This document shows, piece after piece, positions 17,138-25,509 of a DNA stretch of 49,422 nucleotides. Every line of letters starts with the position of its first letter. Within the stretch, counting starts at the first letter, position 1. Under the pieces are notes generated by a model that saw only the letters and a list, made by a program, of their open reading frames with translations, ran no database searches and had not been told where the DNA came from. The DNA comes from an uncultured Collinsella sp. (GTDB lineage: Bacteria > Actinomycetota > Coriobacteriia > Coriobacteriales > Coriobacteriaceae): positions 1-49,422 of the forward strand of contig URIE01000001.1 of assembly GCA_900547805.1 (NCBI GenBank). The letters are read 5' to 3'. Position numbers and translations under genes: made by a program.

Positions 17138-18379
17138 ATGGGACTCTTGAAAGCTGGATTGGGAGCTGCCGGCGGCGTCATGGCCGACCAGTGGAAGGAA
17201 TTTATCTACTGCGAATCGATGCCCGCTGACGTCTTGGCCTGCAAGGGCAGCAAGCGCACCGGCGGCCGCAGCTCCAACACGCGCGGCGAGGACAACGTCA
17301 TCTCCAACGGCTCCGTCATCGCCGTCAACGACGGCCAGGGCATGCTCGTGGTGCAAAACGGCAAGATCATCGAAGTCGCACTGGAGCCCGGCGAGTTCGT
17401 CTTCGATACCGGCAGCGAGCCGAGCGTCTTTAGCGGCAACCTGGGCGACTCCATCAAGGAGACCTTCGCCAATATCGGCAGCCGCTTTACCTTCGGCGGC
17501 GACGCGGGCAAGGACCAGCGCGTCTACTTCATTAACACCAAGGAGATTATCGGCAATAAGTACGGCACCGCCTCGCCCGTGCCCTTCCGCGTAGTCGACA
17601 ACAACATTGGCCTGGACGTCGACATCTCCGTGCGCTGCAACGGCGAGTATTCGTACCGCATCACCAACCCGCTGCTGTTCTACACCAATGTATGCGGCAA
17701 CGTGACCGATAGCTACACGCGCGACAAGATCGACAGCCAGCTTAAGTCCGAGCTGCTCACCGCCCTGCAGCCCGCCTTTGCCAAGATCTCGGAGATGGGC
17801 ATCCGCTACAGCGCCATCCCCGGCCACACCACCGAGCTCGCCCGCGCGCTCAACGAGGTCCTCTCCGCCGACTGGCGTGACCTGCGCGGCGTCGAGATCG
17901 TGAGCTTTGGCGTCAACTCAATCGCCGCTTCGCAAGAAGACGAGCAGATGATCAAGGACCTGCAGAAGGCCGCGGTCATGCGCGATCCCACGATGGCGGC
18001 CGCCAATATCGCCAGCGCCCAGAGCGACGCGATGCGTGCGGCAGCAGCCAACCCCAACGGCGCGATGGCAGGCTTTATGGGCATGGGCATGGCAGGCGGC
18101 ATGGGCGGCATGAACGCCAGCCAGCTGTTCGCTGCCGGCCAGGCGCAGCAGCAGGCCGCCCCGCAACCGGCTCCGGCCCCCGCCCCCGCACCGGCTCCCG
18201 CCGCCGCGCCTGCGGCCGGCACGTGGACCTGCAGCTGCGGCGCCACCAACACCGGCAAGTTCTGCCCCGAGTGCGGCAGCCCCGCGCCTGTCCCGGCACC
18301 GGCCAAGTGGTTCTGCCCCAACTGCGGTAGCGAAAACGGCGGCAAGTTCTGCAGCAACTGCGGAACGCCCAGGCCCTAG
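17138..18379 (+). CDS. SPFH-domain protein with C-terminal zinc ribbons (YdjI-like)
   Basis: 413 residues. The SPFH/band-7-like domain spans about 20-275, starting with WKEFIYCESMPADVL and VISNGSVIAVNDGQ, as in the YdjI/virion-core subfamily. Then comes an Ala/Met/Gly-rich linker, a Pro-Ala repeat (about 345-365), and two C-terminal zinc ribbons (CSCG/CPECG and CPNCG/CSNCG). Such proteins form membrane-associated oligomers and in Bacillus act with PspA-like envelope-stress proteins; no PspA gene is in this window. The gene follows the YdjG-like gene closely. RBS AGAAAGGAAG. Confidence 0.87.
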   Translation: MGLLKAGLGAAGGVMADQWKEFIYCESMPADVLACKGSKRTGGRSSNTRGEDNVISNGSVIAVNDGQGMLVVQNGKIIEVALEPGEFVFDTGSEPSVFSGNLGDSIKETFANIGSRFTFGGDAGKDQRVYFINTKEIIGNKYGTASPVPFRVVDNNIGLDVDISVRCNGEYSYRITNPLLFYTNVCGNVTDSYTRDKIDSQLKSELLTALQPAFAKISEMGIRYSAIPGHTTELARALNEVLSADWRDLRGVEIVSFGVNSIAASQEDEQMIKDLQKAAVMRDPTMAAANIASAQSDAMRAAAANPNGAMAGFMGMGMAGGMGGMNASQLFAAGQAQQQAAPQPAPAPAPAPAPAAAPAAGTWTCSCGATNTGKFCPECGSPAPVPAPAKWFCPNCGSENGGKFCSNCGTPRP

Positions 18380-18459
18380 CCCCTCTATCTGGTAATTGGC
18401 GGGGGATCCGCCGCCCCCGCTCCTGCTTCTATGGGTTTCGTTCGATTAAGGAGGACACC

Positions 18460-19302
18460 ATGAAGACAACGTTCAAAAAGTCCGTACTCGCATTCCTGAC
18501 ATGCGTCCTGGCGCTCGCCTTTGCCCTGACGGGCTGCAGCGGCGGCGGCAAGGACCCCAAGGCCAACTTCGTCGGCAGCTGGCAGTACTCGGGTGGAACC
18601 TTGGATGGCGAAGAGCTCACCGATGAGTACATGGATATGCTCAAGGAGTGGGGCCTCAACTGCGTCCTGATCCTCGACGAGGACGGCACAGGCGTCCTCG
18701 ATATGTTCCTTGAAATCGCCGACCTGAAATGGGAAGCCAAGGACGCCACCACCGTAACGATCACCGCCGAAGATGAGTCGCACGACCTGAAGCTCAAGGA
18801 CGACAAGCTCGTCCTTGAGGTGGACGGCGACAAGCTTATCTTCACCAAGTCCGACAAGGATCTGTCCGGCACGGTGAAGAAGGATCGCGAGGCGGCCGAG
18901 AAGGAAGAGGAGATCGATGAGGCCGTCGAAGACGACGATGTCCAGAGCGTCGAAATCTCCCCCGCCGTTACCGTCGCCGATGACGATTTGTGCACCATCA
19001 CCATCACCGAGAAGTTCAAGGACGACTGGGGCGATATCGGCTTTGTCGTCAACATCACCAACAAGAGCGACAAGGACCTGACCTTCTACGCTCCTTCCGG
19101 CAAGACCAACGTCAACGGCACCATGAAGGAACCCTGGTTCTCGGCTCACCTGATGCCCGGCACCAACGCCACCGAGGAATTCACGTTCTCGAACGGCGAG
19201 CTTGACAGCCTTGACGACCTGGTCAACACGACCATCGGCATCGACGCCTACCTGACCGATTCCTACGAGGACGTCGCCTCTTACAGCGCAACCATCGCGT
19301 AG
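18460..19302 (+). CDS. Putative lipoprotein at the end of the SPFH cluster
   Basis: 280 residues. Signal peptide KKSVLAFLTCVLALAFALTGC with a clear lipobox. The mature part opens with FVGSWQYSGGT, the pattern of lipocalin-like 'fold-weight' domains in Firmicutes and Actinobacteria lipoproteins, then a Lys/Glu-rich linker (about 145-165) and a C-terminal beta domain with VVNITNKSDKDLTFYAP, resembling DUF5067-like immunoglobulin-type domains. RBS AAGGAGG. It starts 80 bp after the SPFH gene and is followed by a terminator, so it is probably the last gene of the cluster. Confidence 0.8.
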   Translation: MKTTFKKSVLAFLTCVLALAFALTGCSGGGKDPKANFVGSWQYSGGTLDGEELTDEYMDMLKEWGLNCVLILDEDGTGVLDMFLEIADLKWEAKDATTVTITAEDESHDLKLKDDKLVLEVDGDKLIFTKSDKDLSGTVKKDREAAEKEEEIDEAVEDDDVQSVEISPAVTVADDDLCTITITEKFKDDWGDIGFVVNITNKSDKDLTFYAPSGKTNVNGTMKEPWFSAHLMPGTNATEEFTFSNGELDSLDDLVNTTIGIDAYLTDSYEDVASYSATIA

Positions 19303-19352
19303 CGGCATGTAACATCAGCCGCGGATTGGCGGACACATCCGCGCACACCAGA

Positions 19353-19391
19353 CGGGGCCGCAGGAGTTAATCCTGCGACCCCGCCGTTTTT
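19353..19391 (+). terminator. Rho-independent terminator of the SPFH/lipoprotein cluster
   Basis: 13-bp stem with one mismatch (arms 19353-19365 and 19371-19383), loop GTTAA, then CCGTTTTTAT. The U tract is on the plus strand only. Confidence 0.85.
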
Positions 19392-19411
19392 ATGCCGATG
19401 CGCGACGAGCT

Positions 19412-20032
19412 TTAGCGCTCCATGTTGGGAACGATACTGCCCTCGGTCACCGCATGTACGGCTAGGCGCATGATGTTGTCGTAGCCGGTCTTGCTCAGGA
19501 TCTCCGAGATGCGGCGCTTGATGGTACCCTCACTCATAAACAGCTCGGCCGCAATCTCGCGACGGCTCTTGCCCTCGCAGGCAAGGCGTAAAATCGACAG
19601 CTCGACATCGTCGAGTGCCGCCGTGCCCGAAAAAATGCTCTCGGGCGGCTTGGGAAACGTGCAATAGCCCGCCAGCGTGGAGCGCATCACGGCGAACAGC
19701 TCGTCGATACCGACGTTCTTGTACACAAAGCTATCGACGCCCGCCTCGCGGGCTTGATCGACAAAGGTGATCTCGGGCATGCCGGTCATGATAATGATGC
19801 GACACTCGGGCAGCTGCTCCTTGATGCGCGCCGCCGCCACGATGCCGTTTGAATCGTGTTCGGTGCACACGTCCATCAGTATCATGTCCGGACGCTCCTT
19901 GAGCGCGACACCCAAGGCCTCGGAGGCATCGGCGATGGCGGAAACAACGGTCATATCGGGCTGGTCGCCAACGGAGCGCGCCAGGCTCTCGCGCAGGATG
20001 GCCTGGTCTTCGACGATTAACACGCGGATCAT
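19412..20032 (-). CDS. NarL/LuxR-family response regulator
   Basis: 206 residues. Receiver domain 1-120 with acidic pair E8/D9, phospho-acceptor Asp54 in ILMDV, Thr in IIMTGMP and Lys in FVYKN. C-terminal GerE-type helix-turn-helix (about 140-198) with SRREIAAELFMSEGTIKRRI. Its ATG overlaps the stop of the kinase gene by ATGA, so the two are translationally coupled. It would be phosphorylated by the adjacent kinase and bind DNA. Confidence 0.92.
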   Translation of the reverse strand: MIRVLIVEDQAILRESLARSVGDQPDMTVVSAIADASEALGVALKERPDMILMDVCTEHDSNGIVAAARIKEQLPECRIIIMTGMPEITFVDQAREAGVDSFVYKNVGIDELFAVMRSTLAGYCTFPKPPESIFSGTAALDDVELSILRLACEGKSRREIAAELFMSEGTIKRRISEILSKTGYDNIMRLAVHAVTEGSIVPNMER

Positions 20033-21522
20033 GAGCTTCTCCTTTGGGACGTGTCGTTGGCGTTAAGCGGGATGGACACCGCAAGCGTAAAGGGCGGGGC
20101 GGCGTGGACCTCTAGGCTGCCACCCAGATCTTGCGCGACATGCCTCATACCTGGGATACCCGTTCCCTCGCGATACGATACGGGGGCCGGGGACCCGTCG
20201 TTAGAAATCGTCATGCGCGCGACGGCGCCAGCATCCGCCCCCTCCTGCCACAGACGCACGTGGACCCGATGCGCCTGCGCATGCTTGGTGGCATTGGTCG
20301 AGGCCTCACGGATAATCTGCAAAAATGCGGTGGCGACACGCGCGTCCTCAGGCAGCGCACCCTCAACATCGATCTGCACACTCACCAAACCAAAAGCATG
20401 GACGATATCACCCAGCTGTTCTGCAGGCTCGCTGGCACCGCCACCGCGCAGATCGGCAGCAATTGAGCGCAGCAACGGATCAATCTGCTCGATCGACTCA
20501 TCGTCCAGACGCCCCTCCTCCAAATAGCGATGAAGAATGGACAGGCGCTGCCCGATCACGTCGTGCACGCGAGCGCGCATACGTAGGTAGGCCGCATTGT
20601 CAGCAACTTTTTTGACTTCTTCGATCTGGGTTTGGAGCTCTTGGCCCGCAAGCTCAAGCAGGTGGTTGGCTTGCGCCAAGCGGTCATGGGCATGCGCGTA
20701 CTCTGTCACATCAAGACCGATAATGCGCTCGAACGAACGGCCCGAAACCATAACGCGATCGCGCACAAATAGGCGAATCTCGGCGGGAGAGACCTCGACC
20801 ACCGCACGCGCCTCACCAAAGCGGTCTAGATTAATCCGCACACGGTTCCTGCTGCTTTCGGGCATTTGCATGCTCAGTTTGCGCAGGTCGTTCCATGTGC
20901 TGCTCATGTCGCCTAGGTCGGTTGGCATATGAAGTTCCACCAGGTTTTTGCGCATGCAGCGGTTCATGAGCAGCGGACGGCCCCTCGGGTCCAGATACAG
21001 GATGCCCACGGGAATCACGTTGATGGTCTCGATCGTCGAGAACATGGTGATATCCTCTTGGCGGTTACGGACGTCCATCAAGAGCGCCGCGATGGAACGG
21101 AACAGGAAGAACGCTCCCTCTGCGATAAGGACAACGGTCCACGCCGAGCCCATGGCAAAAACCACCGGTGGTGTAACGGCGACAACAAGCAGCAGCTCGA
21201 CCAGCATGACGAGGCGACGATAGTGCGCCATAAGTACCACGCCATAGGCAAAGATCGCGGCATTGAGCCACAACGCTCCGCCCATTGCCCTGGCGCAAAC
21301 GTCAAGCGGCGCCACCAGATATGAGCCGCTCGATGCGAACAAGATAAGCGCCGAAATTATCAGGTGAAGCACAAGGCTCGCCTCGTAGGCGCAAATCACC
21401 TTACGGTTATAGGACGAGCGGCGCGATGCGATGAGCGGGACGTGGATCGTCTGCAGACACGCAGCCAGGGCAAAGACAACATCGAGCGCAACGATTTGGG
21501 GAAGGATGAGCGAAATCCGCAT
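20029..21522 (-). CDS. Membrane sensor histidine kinase, HisKA_3 type
   Basis: About 497 residues. Six or so N-terminal helices (about 5-165), a PAS-like segment (about 175-285), a coiled linker, then the dimerisation/phosphoacceptor helix RARVHDVIGQRLSILHRYL with the likely phospho-His, and an HATPase domain with N-box EASTNATKHAQA and G-box GTGIPGMRH. ATG 21522 has GGGTGAG about 6 nt upstream; a GTG at 21528 overlapping the previous stop is the alternative start. The gene forms a three-gene unit with the upstream membrane protein (21525) and the downstream response regulator. Confidence 0.9.
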   Translation of the reverse strand: MRISLILPQIVALDVVFALAACLQTIHVPLIASRRSSYNRKVICAYEASLVLHLIISALILFASSGSYLVAPLDVCARAMGGALWLNAAIFAYGVVLMAHYRRLVMLVELLLVVAVTPPVVFAMGSAWTVVLIAEGAFFLFRSIAALLMDVRNRQEDITMFSTIETINVIPVGILYLDPRGRPLLMNRCMRKNLVELHMPTDLGDMSSTWNDLRKLSMQMPESSRNRVRINLDRFGEARAVVEVSPAEIRLFVRDRVMVSGRSFERIIGLDVTEYAHAHDRLAQANHLLELAGQELQTQIEEVKKVADNAAYLRMRARVHDVIGQRLSILHRYLEEGRLDDESIEQIDPLLRSIAADLRGGGASEPAEQLGDIVHAFGLVSVQIDVEGALPEDARVATAFLQIIREASTNATKHAQAHRVHVRLWQEGADAGAVARMTISNDGSPAPVSYREGTGIPGMRHVAQDLGGSLEVHAAPPFTLAVSIPLNANDTSQRRSS

Positions 21523-21524
21523 CG

Positions 21525-23408
21525 TCACTCACCCGCCCTCGGCATCAAGACGATCATGCGCAGCTGGCCGGGCTCGCCCTCAAGGCGGTATGCCACGTTG
21601 CGCCCTTGCAGAGCGCTTTCGAGCTCTTGCGCAGCGGGCGTCTGCGAAAGATCTTCATCATCGTTGGAAAAAAGTGTGGCGCGCAGCTCGACACTGCATC
21701 GGTCATGGTCGCCCAAGTGATACATAAGCGCCGGATGGTCGGTGGTGTAGGCAAAAAACGCAAAGTCATACACGCAGTCGTACAGGGCGCTTACCGTACT
21801 GGCGTGCAACGGGCGCCGTATGGCGACAATCGAGGCGCAATCGATATCGATGGTGCGCAGGTCACTTGCGAGCTCATTGGCAATGAGTTGAATGCGGTCA
21901 CGATCAAAACCGCTCTCCCCGTGCTGTGCCAACGTGAGCGACCCCTTGCGCTTGCAATAGGCGACGAGCATCTTGGCGCGCTGCAGCATGCGGTAACGCT
22001 CGTGCGAAGACGCCTCGTCGGTCAACGGCGGCAGCGAACTCAGCAGGTCGTACATCCCTTCGAGCGCGCGGGCAAGTGCTTGGTCCACGTCTTGGACCAG
22101 CAAGGTCTCGGCCTCTTGATCTGCCAGGTGCGTCTTAAGGTCGTAGTCGGCGGCGAGCAGCTCGTTTTGACGCTGCAGTTCCATGCGACGATGTGCCAGT
22201 TCACGGTTAAGCTCGTTGAGATCCGACACGTCTTGGGCAAGCAGGGCCGATCCGCCCAGCAGTGGAAAGGCACGGTACACCACATCGGGATCGGACGCCA
22301 CAGCAAAGGCATGGGCATGGCCGTGCTCCTGGGTCCGCAACTCCTCGCGCACGCCTACCGGCATTGGCTTTGACGCCGGCGTGGCATAGACCTCCTGCAG
22401 GTCGCGCGTTAGAACTTTGAGGTCGAGCGGCAAGGTGTCGAAGATGCCGGCGATGTCGTGAAACGACGGAATGACACCGCAATCGAGACAGATTTCCATC
22501 GCCACCACGCACAGGACGCAATAGACGAGCGAAAAGTTGAGCCTCCATGCCCAGGGCACGCGCAACGCATACGAGACGGCAAAGAATGCGCCACCCAGCA
22601 GTACGAGCGCCGCCGTGCCCGAGAAACGCTGGATGCGAAAGGACGAGGACCGGCCCACCAGGATAAAAAAGGCCACAAAGTTAAAGGCCGTCCACACTAA
22701 GACGGCGAAATAACCCCAGCCGTACGTGTAATCGTTGCTCCAGGTGTCGCTTGCACGGTCAAAGTGGAATACCTGCCGGTGGAAATCGTTGGTGAGCACA
22801 AAACCGATAAGTAGGATGGCCACGACCCACAGGATGCTGCGATAGCGACGGCCCACACGGTGTTGTTCCAGCCCCGCAAGGCGCAGGCCGCACAGCTGGT
22901 AGAGCAGCGGAATGAGCGTCATGGGCACGTAGTACAGGTACCACAGCACGGTGGCATAGAACGGTGTGAACGACTTGTATTTGAGGATGACCTCAATCAT
23001 CCAGAGGGCGCAGATGGTGGCGACGGCAACAAGGCGGCGGCGCAACACATAGTCCAAACAGCGTAGATAGACCGATACACCCCAGATCGAAAATATAATT
23101 GCGGCGACAAGCAACGGGAGAGAGCTCGAGTGGACGAGCGCATCCACGACCTCTTCGGACACCTCGCTATAGGCGGGCACGGCGTTGGAAAGCTTGGGGT
23201 CGGAGGCAAACAGCGCCGGCAAGACTGCCAAAACCATGAGGAACAGCGCGGTGATGGCGCCGGCGATAGCAAAGACGCGGTGACGGTACACCCGATGTGT
23301 TATGCCAACGAGGAATCGCGGCATGGCGAAGAGCCTGCCGCCCCTGGGATCCGCCACCGGCGCGGATCGGGCGGCCGCATGGCCGATATGTCGCTCGCGG
23401 GTACCCAT
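21525..23408 (-). CDS. Membrane sensor protein with a degenerate kinase-like C-terminus
   Basis: About 627 residues from ATG 23408; ATG 23324 is the other option and neither has a strong ribosome site. About eight membrane helices fill residues 30-310. After a linker comes a coiled coil (about 395-440, ELNRELAHRRMELQRQNELLAADYDLKTHL split by Asp/Leu repeats) and a domain arranged like a histidine kinase. No phosphoacceptor His block or canonical N-box/G1/G2 is visible: where the ATP-binding Asn box should be the sequence reads ALYDCVYDFAFFAYT. The stop overlaps the start region of the true kinase, so it is probably a sensory partner that pairs with that kinase. Confidence 0.72.
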   Translation of the reverse strand: MGTRERHIGHAAARSAPVADPRGGRLFAMPRFLVGITHRVYRHRVFAIAGAITALFLMVLAVLPALFASDPKLSNAVPAYSEVSEEVVDALVHSSSLPLLVAAIIFSIWGVSVYLRCLDYVLRRRLVAVATICALWMIEVILKYKSFTPFYATVLWYLYYVPMTLIPLLYQLCGLRLAGLEQHRVGRRYRSILWVVAILLIGFVLTNDFHRQVFHFDRASDTWSNDYTYGWGYFAVLVWTAFNFVAFFILVGRSSSFRIQRFSGTAALVLLGGAFFAVSYALRVPWAWRLNFSLVYCVLCVVAMEICLDCGVIPSFHDIAGIFDTLPLDLKVLTRDLQEVYATPASKPMPVGVREELRTQEHGHAHAFAVASDPDVVYRAFPLLGGSALLAQDVSDLNELNRELAHRRMELQRQNELLAADYDLKTHLADQEAETLLVQDVDQALARALEGMYDLLSSLPPLTDEASSHERYRMLQRAKMLVAYCKRKGSLTLAQHGESGFDRDRIQLIANELASDLRTIDIDCASIVAIRRPLHASTVSALYDCVYDFAFFAYTTDHPALMYHLGDHDRCSVELRATLFSNDDEDLSQTPAAQELESALQGRNVAYRLEGEPGQLRMIVLMPRAGE

Positions 23409-23479
23409 AGTGCTTTTAGTGTACCGACAGGCAGGCTCAAAAAACGGGCCGCATGTCCCAAAATCCGCGGACGGCAAAA

Positions 23480-23510
23480 CGCCCGGCAAGCACAAACTGC
23501 TCGCCGGGCG
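23480..23510 (-). terminator. Rho-independent terminator after the GH1 gene
   Basis: On the minus strand, CGCCCGGC-G-AGCA and TGCT-T-GCCGGGCG form a 13-bp stem with one G-U pair around GTTTG, followed by TTTTG. It lies about 160 bp downstream of the GH1 gene ending at 23672. Confidence 0.75.
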
Positions 23511-23593
23511 CTTTGGTTAGGAGACTATGATTGCCGGGAAAGCCTAGGACAGGTCTGTAAGATTTGAGTCTAGGGTTTTCCAGGTGCCGTAGA

Positions 23594-23651
23594 TTGGGTC
23601 GAATGGGGAGCGCCGCGTACTTAAGGTACGCAAGCGACGAATGAGGCCCAA
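23594..23651. repeat. Structured intergenic element near the GH1 3' end
   Basis: Outer TTGGG/CCCAA (23594-23598 and 23647-23651) and inner GCGTAC/GTACGC (23615-23620 and 23626-23631, loop TTAAG) are inverted; CGAATGGGG and CGAATGAGG are a direct near-repeat. It is flanked by two copies of GGGAAAGCCTAGG (23536-23548 and 23664-23676), the second containing the GH1 stop codon. Confidence 0.4.
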
Positions 23652-23671
23652 GGTACGGTGGCTGGGAAAGC

Positions 23672-25102
23672 CTAGGCCAAATCTTCGCCGTTGGAAGCGA
23701 TTACCTTCTTGTACCAGTCGAAGCTCTTCTTCTTGGAGCGCTTGAGGGTACCGTTGCCGGCATCGTCGCGGTCGACGTAGATGAAGCCGTAGCGCTTGGA
23801 CATCTCGCCCGTGCCGGCCGAGACCAGGTCGATCGGACCCCAGGTGGTGTAGCCCAGCAGGTCGACGCCGTCCTCAGTCACCGCGTCGCGCATCGCGGCA
23901 ATGTGCTGGCGCAGGTAATCGATGCGGTAATCGTCGTTGATGGAGCCGTCCTCCTCGACAACGTCCTTGGCGCCCAGACCGTTTTCAACCACGAACAGCG
24001 GCTTCTGATAGCGGTCGTACAGGTCGTTGAGGGTGATGCGGAAGCCCAGCGGATCGATGGCCCAGCCCCACTGGCTCTGCTGCAGGTAGGGGTTCTTGGC
24101 GCCGGCGAAGGCGTTGCCCTGGGTCTTCTCGACATCGGGATTATCGGCACCGGCGGAGCAGCGAGTGGAGTAGTAGCTAAAGCTGATGAAGTCGACGGTG
24201 TTGTCGGCCAGGATCTCGCGGTCCTCGTCGGTCATGCCCACGTCGATGCCCAGACGCTCGAACTTCTTGACGGCATAGGCCGGGTAATAGCCGCGGCTCT
24301 GGACGTCGACGAAGAAGTAGTTGTCCTGGTTGTCGAGCTGGGCCTGGCGCACGTCGCCCGGACGGCAGCTGTAGGGGTAGTAGCTGCCCGCGGCAAGCAT
24401 GCAGCCGATCTTGACCTCGGGATCGATCTCGTGGGCGATCTTGGTAGCCCAAGCGCTGGCGACGAGCTCGTTGTGGGCGGCCAGGTACTCGATGGCTTCC
24501 TTGTTCTCGCCCTGCTCGAAGACCAGACCCGCGCCCATAAACGGCAGGTGCAGGATCATATTGATCTCGTTAAAGGTGAGCCAGTACTTCACCAGGCCCT
24601 TGTAGCGGGTGAAGATCGTGGTCGCGAGGTTCTTGTAGAAGTCGATGAGCTTGCGGTTGCGCCAGCCGCCGTACTCCTTGATGAGGTGGATCGGGCAGTC
24701 AAAGTGCGTGATGGTCACGAGCGGCTCGATGCCGTGCTTCTGGCACTCGCGGAACACATCCTCGTAGAAGGCCAGGCCGGCCTCGTTGGGCTCGGTCTCG
24801 TCACCGTTGGGGAAGATGCGGGTCCAGGCCAAGCTCATGCGGAAGGTCTTAAAGCCCATCTCGGCAAAGAGGGCGATGTCCTCCTTGTAGTGATGGTAAA
24901 AATCGATGCCGGTCTGCGCCGGGTAGTAAAAGCCGTCCTCGAAGTCGAGCATCTTACGCTGGCCGGAAACCACCGCGCGGCGCTCGGGGCCGTGCGGGGC
25001 TACATCCACGTTAGCCAGGCCGCGGCCATCCACGTCGTAGGCACCCTCGCACTGGTTGGCGGCCGTCGCGCCGCCCCACAGGAAGTCTTTACGGAAAGCC
25101 AT
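23672..25102 (-). CDS. bglA: GH1 6-phospho-beta-glucosidase
   Basis: 476 residues, full length for GH1. N-terminal signature FLWGGATAANQCEGA (7-21); acid/base Glu179 in LTFNEI; nucleophile Glu in VVENGLG (about 375). The KKSFDWYKKVI end is typical of 6-phospho-beta-glucosidases acting on PTS-imported cellobiose, salicin or arbutin in the cytosol. RBS AAAGGA about 8 nt from ATG. It lies alone between the sensor operon and the AAA ATPase gene; no RAT antiterminator site is visible upstream. A paralogue at 35936-37354 sits in a licT operon. Confidence 0.9.
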   Translation of the reverse strand: MAFRKDFLWGGATAANQCEGAYDVDGRGLANVDVAPHGPERRAVVSGQRKMLDFEDGFYYPAQTGIDFYHHYKEDIALFAEMGFKTFRMSLAWTRIFPNGDETEPNEAGLAFYEDVFRECQKHGIEPLVTITHFDCPIHLIKEYGGWRNRKLIDFYKNLATTIFTRYKGLVKYWLTFNEINMILHLPFMGAGLVFEQGENKEAIEYLAAHNELVASAWATKIAHEIDPEVKIGCMLAAGSYYPYSCRPGDVRQAQLDNQDNYFFVDVQSRGYYPAYAVKKFERLGIDVGMTDEDREILADNTVDFISFSYYSTRCSAGADNPDVEKTQGNAFAGAKNPYLQQSQWGWAIDPLGFRITLNDLYDRYQKPLFVVENGLGAKDVVEEDGSINDDYRIDYLRQHIAAMRDAVTEDGVDLLGYTTWGPIDLVSAGTGEMSKRYGFIYVDRDDAGNGTLKRSKKKSFDWYKKVIASNGEDLA

Positions 25103-25285
25103 ACATCGATCCTTTCACACGCTGTTTGTCGTGATTTCAGTATCCCCGCAAATGGGGCCCTGCCCAACGACAACAGCGCAGGTCGACACTTCTTTTCGCA
25201 CGCAGCCGCCCAACAGCCGCCCACACCTGACACTTTTTGATACCTCGCGTGCACGAAAAAGCACCCGCCCACACGCCGCGAACGT

Positions 25286-25406
25286 CAAGTGAGTAGACTT
25301 TTTGGCAAAACTCAACCAGACCCGCCTTTGACGCCATCAAAACCGCAGGTAGCTTACCTGGCATGTTCCGGCGTGGTCAGACTAAGCCAAAAAGTCTACT
25401 CACTTG
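25286..25406. repeat. 121-bp inverted repeat with perfect 21-bp arms
   Basis: CAAGTGAGTAGACTTTTTGG plus C (25286-25306) is repeated inverted at 25386-25406 without mismatch. Between them is a smaller CAGGTA-GCT-TACCTG hairpin. It lies between the GH1 promoter and the AAA ATPase gene. No coding frame inside is credible. Confidence 0.8.
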
Positions 25407-25407
25407 C

Positions 25408-25442
25408 AAAAAAGGGCGCCTCCACAACAGCGAAGGCGCCCT
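25408..25442 (-). terminator. Orphan terminator facing left
   Basis: On the minus strand a 9-bp stem AGGGCGCCT/AGGCGCCCT is followed by six T. No minus-strand gene lies directly upstream of it; the next gene to the right is the plus-strand ATPase. The stem nearly matches that of the luxS terminator at 27541-27573. Confidence 0.6.
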
Positions 25443-25464
25443 CGGGTGGCAGACCATTTGACTG

Positions 25465-25503
25465 AATAGGAAAGAAAGGAAAAAATAGGAAAGAAAGGAA
25501 AGG
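25465..25503 (+). repeat. Duplicated purine-rich ribosome-site region
   Basis: ATAGGAAAGAAAGGAAA occurs twice in tandem just before the ATPase start, giving several possible Shine-Dalgarno matches; AAGGAG is the nearest to ATG 25510. Confidence 0.6.
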
Positions 25504-25509
25504 AGACTT

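Noticed and set aside
16013..17827. 604-residue open frame antisense to the zinc-ribbon and SPFH genes
   Set aside because: It spans two well-supported genes and their gap on the other strand and has no domain.
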